Positions 33,123 to 42,922 of a stretch of DNA of 64,000 nucleotides are shown in pieces. A program made the position numbers and the translations under genes. Location: NCBI GenBank assembly GCA_963811885.1, contig CAWETB010000015.1, forward strand, positions 682,001 through 746,000. Direction: 5' to 3'. The stretch's first letter is position 1. The number at the start of each line of letters is the position of its first letter. The stretch comes from Gaiellasilicea sp963811885. GTDB taxonomy: Bacteria; Actinomycetota; Thermoleophilia; Gaiellales; Gaiellaceae. The notes under the pieces are model-generated. The model saw only the letters and a program-made list of their open reading frames with translations, did not search any database and was not told where the DNA came from.

Positions 33123-34734
33123 GTGGCCGGATTCGACGCCGTCTTCGTCGGCAGCGGCATCAACTCGCTCGCGGGTGCGGCACTGCTCGCAAAGGACGGC
33201 TGGCGCGTCTGCGTGCTCGAGCGGAACGACTGGCTCGGCGGCGCGATCAAGACGGTCGACGGGCTCACCGCCCCCGGCTTCCGGCACGAGGTCTTCTCCT
33301 CCTGGCACCCGCTCTGGGTCGGCTCGCCCGCCTACGCCGAGCTGAAGCCGGACCTCGACCGCCTCGGGCTCGAGTACCTGAACACGGACTTGCCGACCGC
33401 GACCGCGTTCCCGGACGGGTCGAGCGCCCACCTCTCCACCGACGGTGCCGTGAACGCGGCCGAGCTCGGCGACGCGTGGCAGCGGCAGTTCGACGAGTTC
33501 ATGGCGGCGGCTGACATCGCGTTCGGCGCTCTCGGCACCGAGCTCTGGTCGACGCAGGGCCTCTCGCTCGGCCGCAAGGCGTACAAGCAGTTCGGGCGGC
33601 GCGGGCTGGTCGAGTTCGCCGGGCACTCGCTGCTGTCCGCGCGGGACTGGCTCCACGAGACCTTCCCGGACGAGCGCGTGCACGGCCTGCTCGCGCCGTG
33701 GGTGCTGCACACCGGCCTCGGCCCCGACCAGGCCATGTCCGGGTTCATGACGCAGGTGATCGCCTGCGCGCTCCAGCTCGGCGGGATGCCGGTGCCGCAG
33801 GGCGGCGGCGCGAGCCTCGTCGACGCGCTCGCGACGATCGTGCGCGACGCGGGCGGCGAGCTGCGCACCGAGGCCGAGGTCGAGCGGATCGTCGTGTCGG
33901 AGGGCAAGGCGACAGGCGTGCGCCTGGCCGACGGCGAAACGGTCTCCGCGAGCCGCGCCGTCCTTGCCTGCGTCACGCCGACGCAGCTCTACGGGCGCCT
34001 GCTCGGCGAGGCCGACGCGCCGGCGAGGGTCCGCGACCAGGCGCTCCGCTTCCGCTACGGCCGCGGCGAGATGCAGATCCACATCGCCATGAACGAGCTG
34101 CCGCGCTGGCGCGGAGACGAGCGGCTCGCCCGCACGCCGATCGTCCACCTCACACCCGGCCTCGACGGCGTCTCGCGCGCGGTCAACGAGGCCGACCGCG
34201 GCCTGCTCCCGGCCGAGGCGACGATCGTCCTCGGTCAGCCGATGACCGTCGATCCCTCTCGCGCGCCCGACGGCTCCTGGGTGATCTGGGTGCAGCTGCA
34301 GGAGCTGCCGCCGGCGCCGCAAGGGCGACGCGGCCGGCGAGCTCGACGTCAGCGGCGACGGCACCTGGACGGAGGCGCTCCGGGAGGCGTACGCGGACCG
34401 GATCGTCGAGCGGATCGGCCGCCACATCGAGAACCTCGGCAGCGCCACCGTCGCGCGGGTCGTGATGTCGCCGGCCGACATGGAGGCCGCGAACCCGAAC
34501 TGGGTCGGCGGCGACATCTACGCGGGGTCGTGCGCCCTCGACCAGAACCTGCTCTTCCGCCCGACGCCTGCGTCGCCGGGCCACCAGACACCGGTCGAGC
34601 AGCTCTGGCACATCGGCGCGAGCACCCACCCCGGCCCCGGCCTCGGTGCCGGCTCCGGCTATCTGGTCGCGAAGCAGCTGACGAGGCCGCCGCTCGCACG
34701 ACGCGTGCTCGCGAAGGTTCCGGGGCTCGCGTGA
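33123..34734 (+). CDS. FAD-dependent oxidoreductase of the phytoene-desaturase/amine-oxidase type (one frameshift)
   Basis: About 536 aa. The dinucleotide-binding start is FDAVFVGSGINSLAGAALLA and VCVLERNDWLGGAIKT. PVPQGGGASLVDALATIV and AELRTEAEVERIVV-type residues follow. The C-terminus (NWVGGDIYAGSCALDQNLLF, then LWHIGASTHPGPGLGAGSGY) is in the next frame after an extra base near 34320. CrtI-like proteins outside carotenoid clusters oxidise diverse compounds. No carotenoid genes are nearby, so it probably serves the local pathway. It is translationally coupled to the next gene. Confidence 0.82.
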
Positions 34735-35551
34735 CGCTCTCGCTGAGCGAGATCTCGACCGTCGGAGCGTCGTTCGAGGAGGACGTCCAGCGCGTACGCA
34801 GCGGCCGGCTTCGACGGAATCGGGATCTGGGAGATGAAGCTCGGCGACGACGACGCCGCGCTCGAGGCGCTGCGCGCATCCGGTCTCCGCGTGACGAACT
34901 GCGTCCCGCAGGTGCCGTCGATCCTCCCCAACACGGTGATCGACGGCCCGGCCGACGTCGAGGAACGCGTCGCGTCGATGCGAGCGTCGCTGCACCGGCT
35001 CGCCCGCTACGAGCCCGACTGCGTCCTCTGCCTCACCGGCCCGGCCGGCGGCCGCGACGAGGAGGAGGCGCGCGAGCCTCGTCGTCGACGGCCTGCGGCG
35101 GCTCGCCGCAGCGGCCGACGACGCAGGGGTCCGGCTCGGCCTGGAGCCGATCCACGCCTCGCAGCGCGACCAGCTGACGCTGATCACGACGATCCCGGAG
35201 ACGCTGGATCTGCTCGACGAGGCGGGCCTGCCGGACGTCGGGATCATGGTCGACCTCTGGCACCTCTGGGACTCACCCGAGATCGATCGTCACCTCCGCG
35301 AGAACGTCGGCCGGATCACCGGCGTCCACGTCGCCGACTGGCACGGCGACGGCCGCGACGAGCGCGCCCTCCCGGGCGACGGCGTCGCCAGAATCGGCGA
35401 GCTGCTGCACGTGCTCCGCGACTCCGGCTGGAACGGTGCCTGGGACGTCGAGATCTTCGGGATCCCCGACGATCCCGCGTCGTTCTGGGCGCTCGACGCC
35501 GGCGAGGCGGCCCGCCGCGCCCATGCCGCGATCTCCGCGCTCGAGCGCTAG
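34731..35551 (+). CDS. Sugar-phosphate isomerase/epimerase-like TIM-barrel protein (two frameshifts)
   Basis: About 272 aa when frames are joined. TLSLSEISTVGASFEEDVQ in the first, AAAGFDGIGIWEMKLGDDD in the second (extra base near 34794) and SLVVDGLRRLAAAADDAG in the third (near 35073). GLEPIHASQRDQ, VGIMVDLWHLWDSP and TGVHVADWHGDGRDER are the metal-site strands of AP-endonuclease-2-like isomerases; DVEIFG ends the barrel. GTG 34731 overlaps the upstream TGA. It is convergent with the next gene, overlapping by 4 bp. Confidence 0.8.
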
Positions 35552-36642
35552 AGCGGCCGGCCGGCCAGCGCGAGCACGTTCGCGACGAACACCTTCGATT
35601 CGGCGTAGACACCGTGCTCGCGCACGGCCTTCTCTCCCTGGTACCACGCGGCGAGCGCCAGCCGCTGGTCGCCGCCGAAGCGCTTGAGCAGGTGGTTGAG
35701 CAGCGTCATCCCCACCTCGACCCCGCCCTCGCCCGTCCTCGGCACCGTGCGACCGAGCAGGACCGTCTCGACGAAGCTCCAGGTGGCCGGCATGATCTGC
35801 ATCGGCCCCCAGGCGCCGGTCGACGAGGTCACGTTCGTCTGGAAGCCGGACTCCTGCCACGCGAGCGCGCGGGCGAGGCTGACGGAGATGCCGTAGTGCG
35901 CCGCCCACTTGTCGATGTGCCCGCGGACGGTCGAGCGGCTGAGCTCGATTGCCGGACCGGACGCGACTGCGCCGGGCAGACGGAGCTTGGCGCCCTCGAC
36001 GACGAGGTTCACGGACGCGAGGTCGTTGGCCGCGGCAAGGGCGCGGACGGTCGTCTTGTGCTTCGCGGCGATCTCCGTGAGCGTGTCACCGGCCTTGACC
36101 ACGTAGCTGATCGTCGACCGGGTCTGTGCCGTCGGCTTCGCCAGCACCGGCGTGCGCCGGCCGCGCCCGAAGGCCGTCAGCGTCGCCGGGCCGGCGACCC
36201 CGTCGACCGCGAGCCGGCGAGTGCGCTGGAAGCGGATCAGCCCCGCCTTCGTCGACGCGCCGAAGTGACCGTCGACGTCGAGCAGCCGGAGGTGCCCCGC
36301 CCGGGCGAGGAGGAACTGCAGTGACGAGACGTCCCAGCCGTAGGTGCCCTGGACGAGGATGCGGCGCGCATCGAGCGGTCGCCCGAGCGCTCCGAGCTCG
36401 GCGCGCGTTCGAGGCCCCAGCTCCCCGGTGACCGGCAGCTTGGCGGCGCGCTGGAACGCGCGCAGGCCTTTGGCCGTCATCGGCCCCGCGAGCCCGTCGA
36501 TCTTGCCGAAGTACATGCCTTTCGAGCGCAGCGACACCTGCAGCGCCGCGATCTCGGGATCGGGCGCGCCCGCGGCGAGCGCCGTCGGAGCGGCAACTGC
36601 GGCGGCTGCGACGGCCGCGATGATGGCGAGACGGAGGCGCAT
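35548..36642 (-). CDS. Secreted lytic transglycosylase with peptidoglycan-binding and LysM domains
   Basis: 364 aa. Signal peptide (AIIAAVAAAAVAAPTALAAG). Two PG_binding_1 repeats follow (IAALQVSLRSKGMYFGKIDG and VSSLQFLLARAGHLRLLDVD), then a LysM domain (YVVKAGDTLTEIAAKHKTTV) and a C-terminal SLT domain whose catalytic Glu is in ALAWQESGFQTNV, with GAWGPMQIMPATW. It remodels cell-wall glycan strands. ATG 36642 has a strong AAAGGAGG ribosome site 7 nt upstream. Confidence 0.93.
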   Translation of the reverse strand: MRLRLAIIAAVAAAAVAAPTALAAGAPDPEIAALQVSLRSKGMYFGKIDGLAGPMTAKGLRAFQRAAKLPVTGELGPRTRAELGALGRPLDARRILVQGTYGWDVSSLQFLLARAGHLRLLDVDGHFGASTKAGLIRFQRTRRLAVDGVAGPATLTAFGRGRRTPVLAKPTAQTRSTISYVVKAGDTLTEIAAKHKTTVRALAAANDLASVNLVVEGAKLRLPGAVASGPAIELSRSTVRGHIDKWAAHYGISVSLARALAWQESGFQTNVTSSTGAWGPMQIMPATWSFVETVLLGRTVPRTGEGGVEVGMTLLNHLLKRFGGDQRLALAAWYQGEKAVREHGVYAESKVFVANVLALAGRPL

Positions 36643-36723
36643 GGGCGGACCTCCTTTGCCGCCGACCTCCAGCCTCCTTCGTTTCTTTACAAAATCCCGA
36701 CCACGGCCGATGGACATGGCACC

Positions 36724-37551
36724 ATGTCTCTTGTGAGAGTCGAGCGCCCACGTCGGCTCGCATTGATTGTGGGCGCTGTCGTTCTGCTGATCGCTGCTGG
36801 GTCGGCGGTCGCCTGGGGCGTCGCGGCAAGTCGCGGCGACGTCGACGACCTGCTCCCGAACCTCACCCAGGCGGTCCCGAACGAGCTGAGCGGCAGGACC
36901 GGCGGCACCGCGGCTGCCCCGAGGTTCTTCCTGGGCTTCGAGTCGGCCGCCGGGAATCTCGGTGTCGGGCCGTTGCTCGTGCTCGGCCACCGGGCCGGTA
37001 CGGAGCAGGAGATGACACTCAGGCAGCGGATCCTGCGCAGCGACGGCACGAACCGGACCGTGCCTCTGCGCGCGCCGCTGCGATACGTGCGCTCGAGGGG
37101 CCATTCCCACTGGCACGTCCTCGGATTCATGCGCTACGAGCTGCGCAACGCCGACGGCGCCTCGGTCGTCAAGGACCGCAAGACGGGTTTCTGCCTCGGC
37201 GACCGCTATCGGGTCGAGGCCGCACTCCCCGGACGGACGCCGAACCCGAAGTTCTCGGACCGCTGCGGCAGGGGCGCTCCCGGGCTGAAGTCGATCCGGG
37301 AAGGGATCTCGGTCGGCTGGGGCGACAACTACCTCCCCCACCTCGAGGGCCAGGAGCTCGAGATCACCTCGCTCCCGCCGGGGCGCTACGTGCTGGTCCA
37401 CCGCGTCAACCCGAACCGCGATCTGCGTGAGAGCGACTACACCGACAACGTCGCCTCGATGGCGATCGAGCTCGGCTGGCCGCGCGGACAGCAGCAGCCT
37501 CCCCGCATCGACGTCGTCGCCCGGTGTCCCGGGACCGAGACCTGTCCCTAG
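36724..37551 (+). CDS. Lysyl-oxidase-family secreted or membrane-anchored protein
   Basis: 275 aa. An N-terminal helix (LIVGAVVLLIAAGSAVAWGV) anchors or exports it. The copper motif RGHSHWHVLGFMRYELRN, KTGFCLGDRYRV and LPPGRYVLVHRVNPN with ESDYTDNVA match the lysyl oxidase catalytic domain. In animals the enzyme oxidises Lys side chains to cross-link collagen and elastin; bacterial copies exist but their substrates are mostly unknown. Two collagen-like genes lie 2-5 kb downstream, a notable association. The frame is intact. Confidence 0.85.
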   Translation: MSLVRVERPRRLALIVGAVVLLIAAGSAVAWGVAASRGDVDDLLPNLTQAVPNELSGRTGGTAAAPRFFLGFESAAGNLGVGPLLVLGHRAGTEQEMTLRQRILRSDGTNRTVPLRAPLRYVRSRGHSHWHVLGFMRYELRNADGASVVKDRKTGFCLGDRYRVEAALPGRTPNPKFSDRCGRGAPGLKSIREGISVGWGDNYLPHLEGQELEITSLPPGRYVLVHRVNPNRDLRESDYTDNVASMAIELGWPRGQQQPPRIDVVARCPGTETCP

Positions 37552-37623
37552 GAGCGCTCCCGCTACGCACGGCCGATACGAGTGTCAGTATCTCCGCGAT
37601 GAACCTCAAACGAGGAGGGTGAG

Positions 37624-38392
37624 ATGGAGTCGCCATCGCTGAGGCTGCGCCTGGGAGCGGAGGCCCTCGGTACGTTCTTGTTCTTCTTTCTCGGCTTCAA
37701 CGCGGTGGCGGTGTCCGTCGACATCGGAGCCGGGGCGATCGACAGCCTCGGGATCGCCTTCGCGTTCGGCCTCGGCCTCGCGCTGGCAATCGCGGCGCTC
37801 GGGCACGTCTCCGGCGGCCACTTCAATCCCGCCGTGTCGCTCGGCCTCGTCGCGGCCCGGAAGTTCCCCCCGAAGGAGATCCTTCCGTACTGGATCGCGC
37901 AGCTCGTCGGCGGCTTCGTCGCGGTCATCGTGGTCGCGATCGTGTACTCCGGGAGCTGCCGTCGATGCGCTCGACACTGCTCCCGGAGTCGGTATCTCCG
38001 ACGGCGGCGCGCTCCTGCTGGAGTTGATCGCGACAGCCCTCTTCGTGATCGTGATCTGCACCGTCGCGACGGATGACCGAGCGCCCTGGAAAGGCGTCAT
38101 GGCGCCGATGCTGATCGGGCTCTTCATCTTCACGGCCGCGGTTGCGGTCGGCCCCGCGTCGGGCGGCTCGTTCAACCCGGCGAGGTCGTTCGACCCGGCT
38201 CTCTACAACGGCGACTTCGGCGACCTCTGGATCTACATCGTCGGGCCGCTCGCCGGGGGCCTGATCGGAGGAGCGTTCTGGCTCGTCTTCGGGCCGCAGC
38301 CCGAGAGCGAACCGGAGACGATCCGTTCAGCCGGCGGCTTGCCGCAAACCGGCGACGCCGCAGCGGGGACGTCTGAGTCGGGGAGCCGCTGA
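37624..38392 (+). CDS. Aquaporin/MIP-family channel (one frameshift)
   Basis: About 256 aa with six membrane segments. Both NPA boxes are present: VSGGHFNPAVSLG in the first half and SGGSFNPARSFDPALY in the second. The halves are in different frames, split by an extra A near 37959 (VYSG then AAVDALDTAPGVGIS). ATG 37624 follows GAGGAGGGTGAG. A water or glycerol channel is expected; the residue after the second NPA box (R) forms the selectivity filter. Confidence 0.9.
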
Positions 38393-38412
38393 AGGCTTGT
38401 CGGCCGCTCGTC

Positions 38413-38446
38413 GGTCGTGGGGGAACCTGACGGTTCCCTCACGACC
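38413..38446 (+). terminator. Terminator hairpin of the aquaporin gene
   Basis: 15-bp stem (GGTCGTGGGGGAACC with GGTTCCCTCACGACC, one G-T pair) and a TGAC loop, 21 bp after the stop, followed by CTTC. Confidence 0.75.
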
Positions 38447-38484
38447 CTTCAGGATGCTGATCCAGGCGCGAAGCTGAGGGACAA

Positions 38485-38560
38485 CGACTGGGGGCTGCCC
38501 TCGGGCCGCCTCAGGCCGCCCCCAGTCGAACCGCTAATAGGCCAACAAGCCTCTTAGTGG
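38485..38560. other. Two adjacent strong hairpins in non-coding DNA
   Basis: First: CGACTGGGGGC (38485-38495) pairs perfectly with GCCCCCAGTCG (38518-38528), with an inner GGCC-GGCC stem. Second: CCGCTAATAGGC pairs with GCCTCTTAGTGG (38531-38560) with one mismatch and one G-T pair. No gene is visible; the back-to-back structure suggests a folded RNA or paired terminators. Confidence 0.5.
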
Positions 38561-38593
38561 ATGGGTATCCGATGCACGAGTGGGCGCGCATCC

Positions 38594-38738
38594 CTGGCAG
38601 CGTGTCTTGTCCTCAGCTGGCCCGCTAGGACCCAATCGGGTCTAGATGTGTGACCAGCGCGACGCGGACTACGGGCGTGGGTCGCCCCGGAGCGGCTGCA
38701 CCCCTAACCGTTAGTCCCTGGGGTACACCAGGGCGACC
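38594..38738. repeat. Structured intergenic repeat, copy A
   Basis: Two conserved modules. The core (38594-38645) has CTGGCAGC at one end and CGCTAGGACCCAATCGGGTC at the other. After 34 bp a hairpin follows (38680-38738): outer stem GGTCGCCC/GGGCGACC, inner stem ACCCC/GGGGT, loop containing CCGTTAGTCCC. Copy B at 42540-42674 has the same order and spacing. Similarity continues to AGCTCGTCG near 38815. It lies just beyond the 3' end of collagen-like gene 1. Confidence 0.65.
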
Positions 38739-38759
38739 AATGGCTGTGATGCCCCAGGG

Positions 38760-39882
38760 CTAGGATGAATCCAGGAGGCGAGCCTGCAGGCCGAGTAAGT
38801 CCAGAAGGAGAGCTCGTCGATCTGGCGGGCGACGTATCTTCCCGATTTGACGGCCGCTAGCGATTACGTCTACGCGTGCGATCTCGCACCCGACGCCTAC
38901 GCTGCCAGGCTGAGCCTCGGCTTCGACGTGCAGCCCGAGGCCAGCCTGCTCTCGCAACCGTGCCCGCGGCGGACTCGACGCGGACGCCGTTCGAAAAGTG
39001 ACCGTACGTAGTCATCGTCGTAGAAGCCGCTAGGGCACGCGATGGCTGGCAACCAGATCCCCACCCCGTGACCCGAGGCGGCTACCGCAATCGAGCCGCT
39101 CCCGCCGATGTCGAGTGACACCGCCTGATACGTCGGGGTCGCCGATTTCGGCTGCCTTCGTGAGCGTCGCGAAGCCGGTGGCCCCTGACGCCGTCCGCGT
39201 ACTCGCAGTAAGTCCGCGGATGCGGCGCAGTTACCTGCGTTCCATCTTTCGAGATCGAAACGCGCGGATAGAAGAGCACCGTCCCGGCGCCGTCCGAGAG
39301 CGCGCGCCGCCTTCACCGCCACGGAGCACGTCACATGCGCAGCGGTGCACGTGAAGCGGAACGTACCGCCTGCCGTGTCGCCGACCGGCGATCCGAGCGT
39401 TGTCGAATACACGCTCCAGGTCGCGGTCGAGCCACCTCGCGTCACATCGACAGCGGCGACGCCGTACTCCGACGTCGGGGCGCTTGACCGGGCGGGCCTG
39501 CCGGACCGGCCGGGCCAGCGGGACCTGCTGGCCCTTGACTACCTCCCTGCGCACCTGCCGGACCCGCTGGGCCTGCCGGCCCTTGGGCACCCTGCGCGCC
39601 TGCCGGGCCTGCTGCCCCCGGCGCGCCCTTCGGACCTGCGAGTCCCCTCGGCCCGCGGACGTTCCACGAGATCCTCCTCGCGCCCTTCAGAGCAGACCAA
39701 CACGTTCAGCTCGCCGGATGTCGCCCGCATTGCCCTTCGTGGGCGGCTCAATACATGCCGTGATGACGCCGTTGCGGACGCCCGGCTGTTGGGTGTTACC
39801 TGCTCCGAGCAATCGTCGCGACCGTGACAAACAAGACCACGCCGGCGGCCGCGAGTAGCTTCGTGGATGGTGACCTCACCAT
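38760..39882 (-). CDS. Collagen-like repeat secreted protein 1 (about six frameshifts)
   Basis: The start is clear: ATG 39882 after GGGAGGGAG, with signal peptide STKLLAAAGVVLFVTVATIA. Coherent pieces in alternating frames follow: PGVRNGVITACIEPPTKGNA; TSGELNVLVCSEG; a Gly-X-Y run (GPKGAPGAAGPAGAQGAQGP); TATWSVYSTTLGSPVGDTAG with GTFRFTCTAAHVTC; GTVLFYPRVSISKDGTQV; and SLDIGGSGSIAVAASGHGVG. The end is uncertain: TAG 38760 in the frame of AGLGLHVEAEAQPG, or TAG 38897. It is either a decayed gene or one full of base errors. It is probably a surface protein with a triple-helical stalk. Confidence 0.55.
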
Positions 39883-40294
39883 TACGAGCTCCCTCCCTCT
39901 CTCCTCCGGGGGCGGATGATCCGCGCCTCGGACCAGCTTCAGCGAAGCTCGTCGGGAGGTTTGCTCAAATTTCCCCTCGCTCGAGCCTTCGTCACCGACC
40001 GAGCGGTTGAGGCCGGCTGTTGCTGCTCCAACCTGGCTGCTGAGGAAGGACCCTTCGGCGGGTCGATCGCTATGACCCGCCTCTGCATCGCTGCGCCAAG
40101 GGGTTGTGGCGCTCCGATTCGACCCTACCAGCTATCGCCGGATTCGACCCGGACGCCTCGGAACGAGACGTTAGACTTCGGCCGTTGGCACGCACCGCGT
40201 GGGGGGTCAGATCGCCGGTGTTTCGGAGCGCATTCGGAGTTCGAGGATCGCGGTTTCTTTCCAGTGCTCGTAGGAGCGCCGAGAACGCACTGGA
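39883..40294. other. Intergenic region without a supported gene
   Basis: 412 bp between the divergent collagen-like gene 1 and the receiver-domain gene. It must hold both promoters. The only structure I note is a short GACCC-TTCGGC-GGGTC hairpin near 40048. Open frames here lack codon bias and homology. Confidence 0.5.
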
Positions 40295-40987
40295 ATGATG
40301 GAGACCGAGCCGCAACATCTCCGCGTTCTGATCGCGAATGAGAAGCGCGAACGGCTCGAGCTGCTGGCGCAGGTCGTGACAGGGCTGGGCCACGACGTGA
40401 TCGCGCGTGAGATCTACGTCAAGGAAGTAGGCGCCGCGACCGAGAGGGAACGGCCAGACGTGGCCCTCGTCGGGCTCGGACTGAGCTCGGAGCACGCGCT
40501 CGGTCTGATCGCTGAGATCGTCCGTGAGGCCTCCTGCCCTGTGATCGCTTTGCTGTCAGCGAAGGACCCGGGATACGTGCGCGAAGCCTCGAAGCGCGGT
40601 GTGTTCGCCTACATCGTGGATGGCGATGCCGAAGAGCTCCAGAGCGCGATCGACATCACCGTCGACGTCGCGCAGAGCGATAGTCGACACATCTCCTCCC
40701 CGCCGCCGCGAAGACCGGTGGCGTTCCGCGAGTCACCGCGTAGCCGCCCGCTGGTCGTCCCGTTACAGGCTCACCGGCGTGGACGCTCGTCGCTTCTCGT
40801 GTGCGCGCCAGCGAGATTGAGCGCGCGGCGGACAGCGTCGAACACTAAGGGCGGGGAGCCGAAGCCCCCCGCCCTGCGATCCGTCCTTAGCCGATGCAGT
40901 AGGCGTAGACCGTCAGCGAGCCGCTGTTGCCGCTCGACTGCTCAACCGTCCAGCCGTGCCCGTCGGCGTTCCGGAACGACGCCGTGA
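40295..40987 (+). CDS. Pseudo-receiver (response-regulator-like) protein
   Basis: Residues 8-125 form a receiver fold (RVLIANEKRERLELLAQVV; PDVALVGLGLSSEHALGLI; CPVIALLSAKDPGYV; SKRGVFAYIVDGDAEELQSA). The phospho-acceptor position is Gly (LVGLG), the acidic pair is NE and the Lys is missing, so it cannot be phosphorylated conventionally. AmiR/ANTAR regulators often have such receivers, but no ANTAR motif is seen. The frame stays open to 40987, across the terminator and the 3' end of collagen-like gene 2. A real end near TAA 40846-40848 after a frameshift is more likely. Confidence 0.65.
   Translation: MMETEPQHLRVLIANEKRERLELLAQVVTGLGHDVIAREIYVKEVGAATERERPDVALVGLGLSSEHALGLIAEIVREASCPVIALLSAKDPGYVREASKRGVFAYIVDGDAEELQSAIDITVDVAQSDSRHISSPPPRRPVAFRESPRSRPLVVPLQAHRRGRSSLLVCAPARLSARRTASNTKGGEPKPPALRSVLSRCSRRRPSASRCCRSTAQPSSRARRRSGTTP
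40848..40875. terminator. Bidirectional terminator hairpin
   Basis: Stem AGGGCGGGG/CCCCGCCCT, 9 bp perfect, with a 10-nt loop. It lies 12 bp beyond the stop of collagen-like gene 2 on the minus strand and may also end the convergent receiver gene. Confidence 0.75.
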
Positions 40988-42025
40988 CCGAGCCCTGCGC
41001 GTCGAAGCCGCCCGAGATGGCGAACTTCCCGTCCTTGCAGACAACCGTGGTCGTCTTCTGCCCAGCAGCGCCGGTCTGGGTAGCCGTCACGATCGTCGAG
41101 CCGATGATCCCATCCTTACCGTCCTTGCCGGGGAGTCCGTCGAGGCCGCGAGCACCTGCCGGACCGGCAGGCCCGACGTCGCCTGTGTCGCCCTTCGGAC
41201 CGGCGGGACCGACGGAACCGGCGGGGCCGGTCGCACCAGTCGGACCGGCGCTGCCCGAGTCGCCCTTCGGACCGACAGCACCGGCAGCACCGGCGGGGCC
41301 AGCAGGACCGGCGGGGCCGGTCGCGCCGTTCGCGCCGTTGGTGCCGTCCTTGCCTGCGGGACCCTGCGGCCCCATCGGGCCGATGGAGCCAGCGGCACCG
41401 GTCGGACCGGCGGGACCAATCGAACCGCCGGGACCAATCGGACCCATCGGGCCGTCAGCACCGCGAGCACCCGTGAGACCCGCGGAGGCCAATGAAGCCC
41501 TGGAGACCCTGCGGGCCGGTGAGACCGATGATGCCCTGCTCACCCTGCGGGCCGGTGAGACCGATCAGGCCCTGGATGCCCTGGATGCCCTGCGGACCGG
41601 TCGCGCCGACGTCGCCCTTCTCGCCGACGTCGCCCCTTCGGACCGATCGGCCCGGTCGCTCCGGTCGCGCCGGTCAGACCGATGTCGCCCTTCGCCCCGG
41701 CCTCGCCGGTCGCACCCTTCGCGCCGACCGCTCCGGTCGAGCCGGTCGCCCCGGTGTCACCCTTCGCTCCGGCGACGCCGGCGATCCCGGCCTCACCCTG
41801 CGCTCCGATCGCGCCCGCCACTCCGGGCACGCCCGTGAGGCAGAAGCGCAGGTCGTTCTTGTGCTTGCGGACGAACGAGAAGTCGTTGAACGTGTCCTTG
41901 CTCCCGCCCTTCTCGACCCACCCGCAGAGCTGGTTGACGGTGCGAGGCTTGGTAGCCCCGTCTGCCGCTCCGACGATCACGCTTACGATCAGCGCCGGAA
42001 CCAGCAACATGGTGATTCGCTTCAC
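40887..42025 (-). CDS. Collagen-like repeat secreted protein 2 (at least two frameshifts)
   Basis: About 380 aa. Signal peptide (RITMLLVPALIVSVIVGAAD), then NQLCGWVEKGGSKDTFNDF. A Gly-X-Y region of about 230 residues follows, rich in GATGPxGxxG units (GAKGDTGATGSTGAVGAKG; GPKGDSGSAGPTGATGPAG). The C-terminal globular domain is TTVVCKDGKFAISGGFDAQG with GSLTVYAYCIG. Frames change near 41640 and 41490. GTG 42025 has GAAAGGAAC upstream. It probably forms extracellular triple-helical fibres; Pro is frequent at X or Y. Confidence 0.85.
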
Positions 42026-42478
42026 GCTTGTTCCTTTCGGTTGACGGAGGGCCGCTTGCGGTGGCCCATCCGTTTGTTCGAGCCGCTCGCGATGAGCGTC
42101 CCGCACGATCCCCGCCGGCCGACGCAGGGTCCGTGCGCGACGCTCGCGCCTTGTGCTCCTTCGTCGTCGCTAGGTGCCGAAGAGGCCGGGATCGACGGTT
42201 GGGCCGCGCCGCATCCCTCGGCGCCGCGCTAGCAGCGCGACAAGCACCGACAGGGACCACTGACTGCTATTCACCTAACCTCCAACTTGAGCCGTCAGGA
42301 GAGAACCGCGCCCGCCGGCTGAAACAAGGACTTATCCGATAGCCATGGTGGCAACGAGCCGATTCGAGCCGTATCGCCCGGATGGGTAGTGCTCGGGTAG
42401 TCATGACCGGAGTCGGGTGGCGTCAGAGGAGCCGGCCCCGGTGCCGCGGCCGGCTCTCGGCCGTAGCTCACTGCCCAA
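42026..42478. other. Intergenic region upstream of collagen-like gene 2
   Basis: Contains the promoter of the minus-strand collagen-like gene. A GC-rich inverted stretch GCCGGCCCCGGTGC/GCGGCCGGC lies near 42430-42455. No supported gene is seen. Confidence 0.45.
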
Positions 42479-42674
42479 GGAGTCTCCCGGCGGCGGACTC
42501 AGAACCGCCGGGGACTCAACTCGAGCGTGGAGAAGTCAGCTGGCAGCATCGCCTCGGCCCGTCTCGCCCGCTAGGACACGAATGGGTCTAGTCGCAGAGG
42601 AGTCGTGCGGGCAGAGTCCGGCACGGTCGCCCCGGACCCCTAGCCGTTAGTCCCTGGGGTACCCCGGGGCGACC
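42479..42674. repeat. Structured intergenic repeat, copy B (longest form)
   Basis: Three modules in order. A 5' hairpin of CCCGGCGG pairs with CCGCCGGG inside GAGTC/GACTC. The core is 42540-42591 (CTGGCAGCATCGC to CGCTAGGACACGAATGGGTC). The 3' hairpin is 42625-42674 (GGTCGCCCCGG/CCGGGGCGACC plus ACCCC/GGGGT, loop CCGTTAGTCCC). The first two modules recur nearly identically in copy D, the last two in copy A. Confidence 0.7.
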
Positions 42675-42724
42675 ACTGGCTGTGATGCCCGCGGGCGTTA
42701 CGAGTGAATCGAGAAGGGGAGCTC

Positions 42725-42746
42725 GTCGGCCTCGATCGAGGCCGAC
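42725..42746. other. Perfect 22-bp palindrome
   Basis: Arms GTCGGCCTCGA and TCGAGGCCGAC with no loop. It follows copy B by 50 bp. It may form a cruciform or be a protein-binding site. Confidence 0.5.
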
Positions 42747-42922
42747 CTCGAGGGGTCAGTCCGGGAGGGCGACCATCTCGCCGGAAGGTCGCGCAACGAG
42801 ATCGCTGTTGCTCACGACCTGCTTGCTCGCGGCGCGGCGATTCGAGCGCTCGACCGAGCGGGCGAGCCGAATGAGGGGCTCTGCTAGACCTAGGCGAGAC
42901 ATGAGCTTGAAACGAAGCATCG

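Noticed and set aside
38700..38724. CCCTAACCGTTAG resembles integron attC core sites (RYYYAAC/GTTRRRY).
   Set aside because: The bases do not fit the consensus at the first and last positions, the motif lies in the hairpin loop rather than at the ends, and there is no integrase.
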